A DNA stretch of 64,000 nucleotides from assembly GCF_050624435.1 (NCBI RefSeq), contig NC_134541.1:6772983-6836982 (forward strand). Reading direction: 5' to 3'. A program made the position numbers and the translations under genes. The first letter of the stretch is position 1; every line of letters begins with the position of its first letter. Below are positions 12,101-24,100 of the stretch, one piece after another. The notes under the pieces are model-generated. The model saw nothing but the letters and a program-made list of their open reading frames with translations, was not told the DNA's origin and ran no database searches. This stretch comes from Tenrec ecaudatus. Lineage: Eukaryota > Chordata > Mammalia > Afrosoricida > Tenrecidae.

Positions 12101-15100
12101 GGAGCTGGCCATGTTCGTGCGTCTTCTCAGAGCTATTTATGCGCCTCAAAACGTCTACTGCATCCACATCGACGCAAAGGCCCCTAAGAAGTTCAAGGCT
12201 GCCGTGCAGACGCTGGTCAGCTGCTTTGGGAACATTTTCACTGCCTCCAAGGCGGTTTCTGCTGGCCTGACAAGGCTACAGGCAGACCTAAACTGCATGG
12301 AAGAGCTGGTCCACTCCACATTCCCATGGAACTATGTCCTCAATCTCTGCGGCCAGGACTTCCCAGTCAAAACCAACAAGGAGATCGTGCACTACCTCAG
12401 AGGCAAATGGGACGGCAAGAATATCACCCCTGGAGTGGCCCAGCCCCCACCGAGCGCCAGGCCCAATGCCAACCGCAGCCACGGCCAACTCACCCCGGAC
12501 ACAAGCATCTATGAGCCCCCAAACGAGAGCTTCCAGGCCAAGCCGCCCCACAGCCTGCAGCTCTACTTCGGGAGTGCACACTACGTGCTGACAAGGAGGT
12601 TTGCCGAGTTTGTCTTGACGGACGTCCGAGCCAAAGACCTGCTTCGATGGTGCAAAGGCATCCACAGCCCCGAGCGACACTACTGGGTGACCCTGAACCG
12701 GGTCCGAGGTAAGAGCATCCGGGTGAGTCCTTCAGGGTCGGGGGTAGCAGAGAGCACTGTGCCACCCTGGGGTCTTTTTCAAGGGAGAACTGCAAGGCCC
12801 AGCTTGAGCTGGTGACCATTCTGAACCCACACTGTTGGGAATGTCTTCCTTCATACATTTTCTCACTGCCACTGAGTCAAGGCACGCTCATAGTGACCCT
12901 ACAGGACAGGGTAGAACCGCCCCTGTGGCCTTCTGAAACTTTATGGGACTAAAAAGTCTCATCTTTCTCCCCTGGAGTGGCTGCCGGTTTCAAATTGCTC
13001 ACCTAGTGGCTAACAGCCTGACCTGAAACCATTTAATTTTCTCTCCGTGCTGACTCATAGCTACCCCTGTGGGTCTGAGACTGTAACTGTTTATGAGAGA
13101 AAACCCAGTCTGTCTCCCAAGGAGCTGCTGGTGGTTTCGAACTGCCGAACAAGTGATTGCAGCCCAATATATAACCACTGCACCACCGCGGCTCCATTTA
13201 TTCACTTACTTATTCCCACTGGGCGCCTGCAAGTGCCAGTGTTGTGCTGAGCGCTCCTGCAGAACTGGACGGGCGAACAGTGTAGGGACAGGGATTTGTG
13301 TGGCAGACATGCCCTCGGGTGCTCTGGCAGGTAGAGGGAGTCTGATGGGCTGTTCGTTAATCAGGTGGGACAGAAGGTCTTCTCTTTGTGTAAGGCTGAC
13401 TGGCTCCCATCAGGAAGGGGGTTCAGTTTGACCCTTAAAGCAGTCAGCCTAGACAACAATGCAGTCAATGACTGTGGCAGAAGTTGGGAAGGATTGTTTA
13501 TAATCTCTCACATCCACCTACAAGCCCAATCAGAGGGCAGTTACAGAGAAGACAAAGCCCCACATCTCCGGAGTTACCAAGAGGGCTTTGCAACTATCAA
13601 GTACCCGGCAAGGGGCGGATACGGGGCATGGAGATGGAGCCTGAGGCCCCAGCCAGGAGAGAGGAAAGGTTGCGTCCTGTGGCTAGACGCCAGGGCTCTG
13701 CCTGCCTGACCCTGCCTGCCTGCGGCTCTTTCCCTAGATGCTCCAGGGGCAACGCCAGAGGCAGGCTGGGAAGGGAACGTTCGAGCCGTTAAGTGGAAAC
13801 AGGAGGAAGGAAGCACTCATGATGGCTGCAAAGGTAAGCACCCAACTCCCCCCACCCCCCACCCAAACCTTCACCCTGTGAGGTGAAGACCACAACTCTG
13901 CCACTTCATTGACACAGGGACTGCTGCCCCCCCCCCCCCCCCGTGTGACAGTCTGATTAAACAAACCACCACCAACCAAACTCACTTACACTGGGTCGAT
14001 TCTGGCTCCTAGCGACCTTATTGGACCGGGGCAAACTCCCCCTGTGGGCTTCCGAGATTGTACCTCTTAACAGGAGCAGGAAGCTTGATCTGTCTCCCGA
14101 GGTGCACTTTCTGAGGTTTCCAACTGCTGACCTCAGGGTGAGCAGCCCAGTACATAACCACTACTCCACCAGAACTCCTTAAGCCAGCAGGTGTTCATTT
14201 TAGGGGGAAAAATAGAAAACTTCAACTTTTTATTAAAGAAAAATTTCCCTGGAGTAAAGTGCACAGATCGGCAGTAACCAGGCTGAGAAATCTCACAGGG
14301 TGAACAACAGCTGCAGCATGTGGTTTGTAGAGCTTCAAATACTTAAAGACAGGTGAAAAGTGAGTCCAATCTCCCTTACCTCTCCCCCTGAACAATGTAT
14401 TCTAGAGCAGGGACCAGCAACCACCACCCATGGGCTACATGCCACTCACTTGTGTAAATAAAGTTTTATTGAAATCAGCCACGCGTGTTCTCTAAGTCTT
14501 GTCTGCCAGCTCTGCATATGGATGGAGACTTTCTGGCCCACTCCACTGCAGTCTTTATGCTCTGCTCCTCAGAGGGGAGCTCACTCGGCCTGCTCTGGAG
14601 TGGAGGTGTCTTAAGCCTTTCCCACTCCAGGGTCCCTTGGTCCCAAGAAATCTGTAATCCAGGCAAGCACAGCCAGAAGCACCACGGAGTCCTGATTCGT
14701 CTGGTTTTGAACTAATTGCTGGTTGTTGTGTGTTCAGAAACCTTTCCCTGTTGCCATATTTTTTGTGACCCCCACCTTCAGTTAAGAGCCTGGTGGTGTA
14801 GTGGGCTGCGACCCCCATGGCCAGCAGTTCTGTGGGCCAAAGACAAGGCCTTCTACTACCCCCAGGGTTGCTAGGACTCAGGACTGACTCGACCGATGGC
14901 AGAGAGTTTGGTTTCATCTTCGACTACACAACCACATAGAGCAGGCTTGGGGACGTCTGGTCCAAGGGCCACAGAGGGCCTGAGACACAGGCTCACCAAA
15001 GAGAAGCAGTTCCAGCCAACCTATTAGGGTGAGTTCACGAAATGTCTGACCAAATATAGCAGGATGATTTTTAAGTTGATAAATTTTGTATAGCCTTTGA

Positions 15101-18100
15101 ATGATGTTACAAATACGCACATGGCCCTTGGGAGAAAAAGGCCCCACCCTGCTTTATGGGATGGAGCCCCACAGTTGAAGAAGCTTCGCTCTAGAACGGT
15201 GACCTCACTCCTGGAGAGAAGTCAGATTTTTCACGAGACTACAGGCTTCAGTTTTGCAAGGTGCTTTTTCCAGCCTGGGTGCTGAGTGGCTTTTTGGCCG
15301 AACCTTGGGGCTGACGTTGTCACTGAGCTCAGTCAATTTAAGAAATACCCACCCTCGATGGTAGTCTGTCCTCTGTCCCGCAGGGCTGCTAGGAATGAGA
15401 ATGGTGGGACAGCTGCGGGTTCCGGCTTTCCTGCAGGCATCTGGTCCCTGCTCCCTCTGGCTTCCCGTGGACTGCTCCTCAGCAGGAGGACCTATCTGCA
15501 CAGTGTTGGAGCGTGGCTCTTCTCAGGTTTGAACAGAGTGGATATGAAGAATGGGCTAGGCTGACTGAGTTTCTCAGCTGTTTAACAGACTGACCTTAAG
15601 AAGGCAGGCTGTCAACAAATATGAAACAGACCATCAAGCACTAGAATCTTTCAAAGGCGAGTGATGCCAGGTGCCATGCTGACAAGGACGCAGAGGACGG
15701 GGACGTTTTCCTAGAAAGGTGGATTCCCATAGTGGGAAGGGAGCACCCAACACTGGCTGGCCTGCACCCGCTCCCTTCCCTACGAAGCTGGGCTGACCCC
15801 AGATTACAGTGAGCAGCGAGCGGGGAGCTCCCTTCTCCCTGACTGATGATGATGAAGTCACGGTTCAGAGTTCTTCTAGTGAGACTCTTTGAGATGAGAG
15901 TGAGGTTTTCTTTGTGGAAAGTCATTATTTTAAATCTAAATCATTATTCCCTACAAGCAAGCACCTGGGGAAGGTCTTCCCTCTCCTGGCTCTGGTGTGC
16001 ATGCGGTTGGGCAGGAAAGCGTGTCGAGGTCATCTCAGCCCAGGTTTGCAATGTGCACGGGACCCACTTGTGCACCACTGAGGAGGCAGTGGGGAAGGCC
16101 CTCCGGCCAGGACGGGCCACAACAGGTCACTCTACATTTCTAGGCTGACCTGACTATTATTAGTTACACTTCCCCCATAAGAGAAGTGAGGTCACTGTGC
16201 AAGTCACAGGAAGTGACAGGGCTGGGTTTACTGCCAGGTGACCCGAAACTCCCTGTGGCATCAGCCACCAAGAGGTGCCCGTGGCTCCCTCCCACCCTGC
16301 TGGTCCTCATGTTGGTAAGGCGCACTGTGTTCCCAGTTAGCCTGAGGAGGCTCTGCCTGCTAACCCTGCACGCTGAGGGACGGCCCCCGCTCTGTGGGAG
16401 AACACCGGCCTGGCTCCTGGCCAGCAAACCTACAGAGCAGAGTCGCTCTTCCCCGTCACACAGCTGGTCACTGGGAGCAGAGATCGGCTTGATGACAACA
16501 GAGCCGTTGACTGCCTGCTTGCTCCCTTCCACACACATGGCCTGTCCCCTTGCCTTCCCAAGGAGGGGCTAAGGGGCAGCGCCCTATAGCTATGTGAGGG
16601 CGAGTGTTTGGGAGCCAAACACACTGAGCTGGTCTCAAGGAACCGAAACTCTCGGCTCAGTGACTTACACCTGCTCACCTGGCAAACCCAAGGAGGGGGG
16701 AGAAGCAATGATTTGCTAAATCCAACACGATTCTTAAGAAATACCCACAACTAAGAAACTTAAAGAGGTGATCGCACAGCGCCCTCAAACTAGTATGGTC
16801 AGTTTAGAAGGTAAGAACCCTGACTCTTTCAAGTCCATGGTGACTGGGAACCAGAGCGGGAGTGGAGACAATCCCAGGCCAAATGAAGCCCATGAGCAGG
16901 CGAGTCAGACTTGGGGGTTGCCTCTTTGGGGAGCCTGCAATGCCAGCAGAACCATGGAGAGAGACAGACAGACAGACAGACAGACACATACACACAGTCA
17001 ACCATCCTGTTTGAGCTGGGCACCGCTGTTTCTGCTGCCCCCAATCCAGGCAGCAAGGAGGCTGCCGCTACTCACCAGGTGTGCTGCCCTTGTCCCCCCG
17101 AGATGTCCAGCAGGTTCCAACTCGCAGTCTTCCCCACAGCAGTGTGGAGCCTGCGTGGAGAGCACAAGCCCCCAGTCTCTGGACAAGTGAGTGCGCTCTC
17201 CCGACACAAACTCTGCTGTGATTGATGCAGTGGCCATTCTGTTTCCACCTCACTGACAAAGGGGCCCACCATCAACTCCGAACGCCAGATAAAAGCCCAT
17301 CTAAGCCCCTGTGACGTGAGGCCCCTTTTCTGCACAGGTGCCGCAGGTGGGAGGGCAGGGCCTGCTAAGTTCTTTGCCTTTGCAGGCCACTACGTCCAGG
17401 ACACCTGCGTCTACGGACCCGGGGACTTGCCGTGGGTCATCCGATCACCTTCTCTGTTCGCCAACAAATTCGAGTCCTCCAAGGACTCCCTGGCAGTAAC
17501 CTGCTTGGAGAGGCGGCACCGGCTCAAAGTCCTCAGGCAGGCAGAGGGGCCTGTGAACCCCCACTGGCACTTCCAGCAGGACTCCCACTTCAACATGAAG
17601 CTGAGTCACTGAGGCGCAGGGCCACTTCCTTGGGACAGCCCAGTTTCCCAGACCAGAAATGAGGAAACATCTCTTCACAGACGACTCTTTGCTCCTCATT
17701 ACTGGCCACTGGTAGAGTCGTGGGAAAGACAGTGAGAGAGGGCTGGCTGCTTCCACCAACAGTGGCTTGAAACCACCATCTCCCCTAGACCTTTTACTGT
17801 GATTCCCAGGACAGGCGGGCCTAAGCACATACATACATGCATGCACTCAAGAGCGCGCGCGCACACACACACCCTTGCGTTGACAGCCTGTGCACGAGAC
17901 ACTGCATCAGACACTGTGACTGAGTTAGGTTTTTTGGTGCAACACGGCACCTGTAAGAAGATAAGGGTGGACTTTAGTCTGTCCAATAGGTTGCAGCTTG
18001 ATGAGCTAATTTGAAGGTGCCACCACGATATATGGTTCTCTGGAGGCGGCCACCTCTCTCTCTGTCCTCACCTTCCTGTGGAGGAGCCACTCGGAGACTG

Positions 18101-21100
18101 GCGTGAACCCTGCCAGAGCTCTGTCATGCTTCCACCGCCTTTGATACACCAGACTTTGCACCCACCAGCCAGTGCTGTCCCTGCATTCAGCATCACGAGT
18201 CTGAAGAGAGGCTTATGGAGGAATATGGCTTCTTCATATAAAGCTTTCTCTTACACATATATGAGTGTCTCTGGATTGTTTCCCTAGTCAACCGGCCTAA
18301 CAGACATTAATACAGAACACATTTTGAGTGAACGGCAAGCCACTCTCCGGCTAGAGAGAGCGTGGTCACTAGTCCTGGTGGTCACAGACACACACCGACG
18401 GGGCCCTTCTTTTGGGTGAAGTGCAGCTAATCTGGAGTTGAAACAACACAGCTTAAACAGGTTGCCCAGAGTTGATTTTGCCTCGCAGCACTGTCTCAGA
18501 GAACTTCCTGTGAAGATGACAACGCCCACACCTGTGCTCTGCAACGCCCACCCCAGGTGTGGGGATTGCAACTGATGAGGTAAACCTAGTAAAGTTTCAT
18601 CTAAAGTATTTCCAAGGCATTTAAATCGTCACATGTGGCTAAAACGAGTGGCCTTGGCCTCTGCTCACTGACCCACTCCCTCCTGTAGAAGGCCTCTGTT
18701 CTCTAGCTGCCGTAGAAGAACCACCAGGGCAGGTGGCATCAGCAAGCAGATGTACCTGCTCACAGTTAGGAGGCTGCAAGTCTGAATGCAGGACACTGGT
18801 TCTGTGGGCTTTCAGAGAAAGGTCCTGTCTCTCTCTGTCCCATAACGATCTTCAGGTGGGGCCTGTCTTCTCCTGACTGCCCTTGCTTGCTCTGGGCTTA
18901 ACCTCGTTTTATAGGTTTTGGACAGGTATCCAAACAAAACTCCCTGCCAATGAGTCGATGCCGACTCATACTAGCCCTACAGGGCACAGAATGCTCCTGT
19001 GGGTTTCCAAGACTGTAACTCTTTACAGAGTCTAAAGCCCCATCTTTCTCCCGAGTGGTTGGTGGTTTTGAACTTTAGACCTTATGGTTAGCAGCCTAAC
19101 ACATAACCACTACACCAGCAGAGCTCCTCTGGGCAGGTATAGGGTAAGGAGTGTGGTGGGACACAATTCAGGACAGTGAACATTTTCCTTCTGGACTTAC
19201 GGTATATGGGGGCTTTCAAAAAGCTTGTGGGAAAATGGAACGAAAAGGTCATGAACTTTTCCCACGGGCTTTTGAAGCCCCCTTATGTAAGGGCCACAGT
19301 CAACTGCAGCTTCTCAGACACAGGAAGGAGGTAACCCTTACAGCGCACGTGGTGAAGCTCAGCTTGCAGCGGAGCAGGCACTTCATGCTCACCGAGGCGC
19401 ACGGGCAGGCTGAGACAGTCAGACCCGGCACAGGGGTCTGGTGGCCGCAGACCAGCACTTTTCCATGGTGTGAAGGCAAACTTTGCAAGCGCCCAACCAC
19501 CACTGCTCCCTGCATTCCAAAGGGCTGTTCAGATTGCTCTGACTGGCTGTAATTTTTTTTGAAGCTGAAATTCTGTTTATTATAAAGGTAGAGCCCCTTC
19601 CTGGAGGTGGGCTTATCAGTAGGATTTCTGGTAGTGAGCACGGGCACCTGGGAGATTGGCTGTAATTAATCCTGCCCCTGTAGTTTACAACGGCTCAGCA
19701 GCAGCTAATGGCAAGCCCATTAAAAGAAGGGAGACCAGCTAGAAGGTATCTGAAACCCATGCTTCCATTCGGGGAGAGAGGGGCTGACTAGAGGATCCGT
19801 GCAATGGGGTGGCCAATGAGTATGAAGCATTAAGGATGGTGCAGGGAAACTACCACCCCGCCCCCCCCCCTGCCATCGTAGTGCTCTCTCACGGTGCGCC
19901 CCTGTCGGTTTCCAGACTACAACTGCTATGGGAGTAGAAAGTCCAGTCTTTGTCCCGAGGAGTGGTTGGTCGTTTCAAAGGGTCAACCATGGGGATAGCA
20001 GCCCAGTGCATAACCAAGACAGCACCTGGTCTCGGAGCTGGGACTCTGAATTAGCTGTTGACCTGACCAGCCCTCTTCCTCCATTCCTCCATTCCACCTT
20101 CTCCAAGAAGAGAACTCAAAAAGCCAGCACAAGCATGCATTTTCTGACTGAAAAATGCCTGCCCAACCCCTTCACCCATCAATGACCCAGATTCATGAAG
20201 CTGGATACTAGCAGGTCAAAGGCTGCAACCGGACCTCTAGCACCTTCTAAACCTCTGATACCCACAGGGTTGGTAGTAAATCACCTGGGATTCTTGTGAA
20301 AATACAGGTTTGGGTTCAGTAGGTCTGGGGTGGGATCTGAGATTCTGCATTTCTTAAAGAGTCCAAAGCAACAAATCAATCTTTCTCTCTCTCTCACACA
20401 TGCACGCACACACACGGTGCTGCCAAGGCTGCAGGGCAGGGCTCACACTGAGCAGGAGCATACATTGCTTTCTTGCCACCGATAATTACTCCAAAGGGTT
20501 TCTTCTGATTGCAAGGAACAAAATATCCAGTGGGGATACAATTCATTTTTTTGGCTAGTGATATGTTTATACTGCAAACAAACAAGCCTAGCAACACCCT
20601 CTCTCTGGATCCTGTTTCGAAAAACAAGGGCACCCGCCTGGCGTTTCCGAAGATGGAACTATCCTAGTAAGCCCAGGAACCAGTGCCGGTGGGGGGGCGG
20701 GGTGCCCCCACAGACCTAAAAGGCAGACACAGTACAAGCCCTGGGACCACGGGGTTGCTAACGCTGACAGTGTTCCCCACTTAGTTTTACAGAATGGCTC
20801 TCTCTCGCCCTCACGTGGCACCCATGACCACGATGCACCGCACTTCCTGACCATCACTCTTCCTGCCGCAGCCTGGCAGGAAAGGCTGGTGTTTGTTCCT
20901 TCTTCCTGGGCACCCTGCTGGACTACATTTCCCAGCTTCCTTTGAAGTCAGACATGACCTTATGACTGGCCAAAAGATGGGGTACAAGGGAGGCGTGCCA
21001 CTTCAGAATTGGCCTGTCAAAGTCCCCAGGGCGCCACCTTTCTCTCTCCCCAGCAGTCAGCGAGTAGAGAGAGAACATTTGGGGCTAGCCAGGTGGCTCT

Positions 21101-24100
21101 GGCTTACGGGCACCCCCTGCGCAGCACAGCAGAACTGGCCTCCCGGGGTTTTCAATGTGAGCTGCGTGACTGCACTCTGCACGGGCTCCTCCTCTTTTCA
21201 CAGACCGGAAGGGCCGCACCAGCAGCCCTGAGCACGTCTGCCCATGCCGTTTTCACAACAGCAGGTGCTCTGGCCACTCTCGATCGCTCACGCACCCCAA
21301 TGCGATCCCACGTCACAGACTGCAGCACTGTGCAAACCTAACTTGGATAGGGACATGCACTCTCTCGTGATACTCTATTGTGGTGGCCAAACTGGCAGTA
21401 GTGTCTGCCAGGTATGTCTGCAGACAGACAGGCCTTTCAAGGTACCCCAGGGTGAACTTAAACCCCAAGCTTCAATCATCACCTAAATACTGTGTATACT
21501 CGTGTATAAGCTGAGCTCTTCCAGCACATTCTTTATGCAGTTTTTGAGGTAAAATTAGGTGCTCTGGCTGATATTTGAGTTGGTTTATACTCAAGCATAT
21601 ATGGTAAGTTAGCTGTTCACATCACCTAAATGTAGGGGACCATAAACACAGAGGCGGTCAGAGATTTAAGGAGCCACCAAGTCACCCATGGAGGCAAGCT
21701 GTCCAATCTGAAGCTGCACTACATTTGCCACTTGGAGTCTAGAGGGCTCTGTCAGAGCAGTCAGACAACCCTGGCTGACCTACAGACAGCCCCCGCCTGA
21801 TCTACCGGTGGTGGGTGGGTGGGGGTTCCATGCCCACCAGCCCATCGCCAGCTGGTTCTCAACTAAGTTGAATGCCTTGTTTGTGATGCCTTTTATTATT
21901 TGCATGTATTTTTATAAACCTGATCTTCATTTGTCTTTGGAGGCTGGAAACATGACATATAAACTTACAGATATACTTTAACATTGTATGTGATACACAT
22001 TGCCAATAAACTATATAATAAAAACAAGCAAAATCCCCCACCACTGTAGAGCAGTTCCCTGTAACTCACATGTCATAAGCTGAGAACTACCTACACTCAG
22101 CATTGCCAAACTTTAGAGAATATGTAACATCAGGAGTTCAGGTCCTGAGAACAGTGTACAAACATCACTTACTTCCTCTTTTTAAACACTGTTGCTGGGA
22201 ATTGCGGAGCTCGGAGGAAAGCGGTCAGAGAATTTTCTGGTACTTCTGTCTCCCACACGTTGGAATCGGAAGCCCAGAGGTGATCAGCCAGTCTCCAGGG
22301 CAGAGCTGGTGCTCCATGTACCCCTGCCTGCCCCACACCAGCTCTCCTCCTGGCCAGTACGAGTCCCACTCTGGTGGCACCGGCTCTACTGAACTGTATG
22401 CGCCCAGACGTGAGAGGACAACTCCCACGGTTGTCTTCTACTGGCAGCAAACCTATTTTTAAGAAAAACCTCCAAGATACTCTATGAAGATGTAGGCTTT
22501 CTTGAATAACATTGAATATCTGTGTTAAAAAGCAAAGTTGTCTCCTGAGGACAGAGCGAGATGCAGACAACGAACCAGAAAGAGCAGAGAAGGACTGACG
22601 CATGGAATCACAGTGGAGGCAGAGTACTGACTGTCCCATGGCCCGCTGGACAGCCAAAAGACCTGTGTTGAGCAGAGCCCTACAACGCCTTTGCGGCAAG
22701 GACCGTGAGCCTGTCTGTCTACTTTGACATGCTGTGAGGAGCGACTACCCGTCCCTGGAGAAGAGCATCATGCGTGCTCACGTAGAGGGTCATGAGACGG
22801 ACTGAGAAAATGGCTGACAAAGAGCAACACTGGTGAGGAGGGGCAGGACCAGGCGGTGCTTTGTTCTGCTGCACGTGGGGTCACTATGCATCGGCACTGT
22901 ACAGTAACATCCGGTTTTGATGGCAGGAGTTCTAGCCAACCACACAGCCTCCCTGGAGGTGGGGGCAGGCAGGGCCGTGTGTTGCCGGGTCTCGGCCTCC
23001 CCTTGGGCAATCCCAACTGTGACTCTGTTCCCCTTTCCTCGGCCGTCTCCTCTTCCCCTGAAGGGCCCCGGGAACTGAGTTGCGAGCTTCCCAGTTTTCA
23101 TTCTACAGTGCCAAGAATCAACCCAAAGACCTCAGAGTTCCCCGGCTGCATCGGCTTCCAGGAAACAAAACCAGTGTCTGGGCTCAACTCCGTGCAGACG
23201 GTCCTGTGTGGCATGGCTACCCAAAGGCTGTTCCTGTCAGCGGGTGCGGAGGGCGTAAGCCCACCCAAGAGCGAGCTGTCCCAGGGAGCCGGTGCCAAGG
23301 AAACAAAGGCCGGGTTTGGATGTTTTCTAAGGCGCTTCCTCGCTTGGGACCTGCTGACCCAGGTGATCAGCCGCTAGATGAAATGTTAGTTCCATTTGCA
23401 TCTTCCTCCACTACCGGGGTCCCCCAAGCTTTGCGTAGGCAGAAGTGGTGCACAGGCAGGAAGCAATTCACACGGGAAAGCTTTCTGAGTGCGCTCAGAT
23501 GGCAAAGCCCATGTACACCTGAACAAAGCCTGCACAGGCCCTCGCAGACAGAGCTCAGGGCTGGGCTGCCCAATGGGTGGCTCCTGGGGAGGAGTTTCAC
23601 TTTTTGTCTCTTTTGTAAGAGGGGAAATCCTCACTGGAATGCTTTCAGTTAGTAAAAATGGAAATGGGCGTCCCTGCAGATGTGCTGAGGGGCCCTGGGA
23701 CTGTGTCCACCCCCTCCCCCCGGCAACCCCCTTTCCCTCCCAGCTGCCCAGCAACCACAGGCTGGAGTCCCAGTGCTCCCAGCCCTGCAGAAGGGTGTCT
23801 GCTCTGCCTCTCTCTGCCCCAGGCCCCACCCCAGAGTCCCAACAGTCTGCGGCCAACAGCCATTTCCCTGCCCGTCCTGTCCCGTCCCTTTCTTCATAGT
23901 CTTCCTAGAGCTAACTACTGTTTCTGTGAAAATGTACTTGAAAGACAGAGCTTTATGTTTCTACCATAAATACAAAAGCAGTAGCGTAAGTCAGAAACAG
24001 GAACTAACTGTGGAAGTAGGAGGTCCATCCTGCATCGGTTAGAACACAAAGGTTGGCAGTTCAAACCCAACACAGCTCCTGGGGAGAAAGGCCTGGAGAC

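Noticed and set aside
22169-22699. Minus-strand frame of 176 codons
   Set aside because: No recognisable motif or repeat of domain structure; chance frame in an intron.
23460-23560. Possible zinc-finger remnant (GGGAAAGCTTT-like words)
   Set aside because: No ordered Cys/His spacing in any frame.
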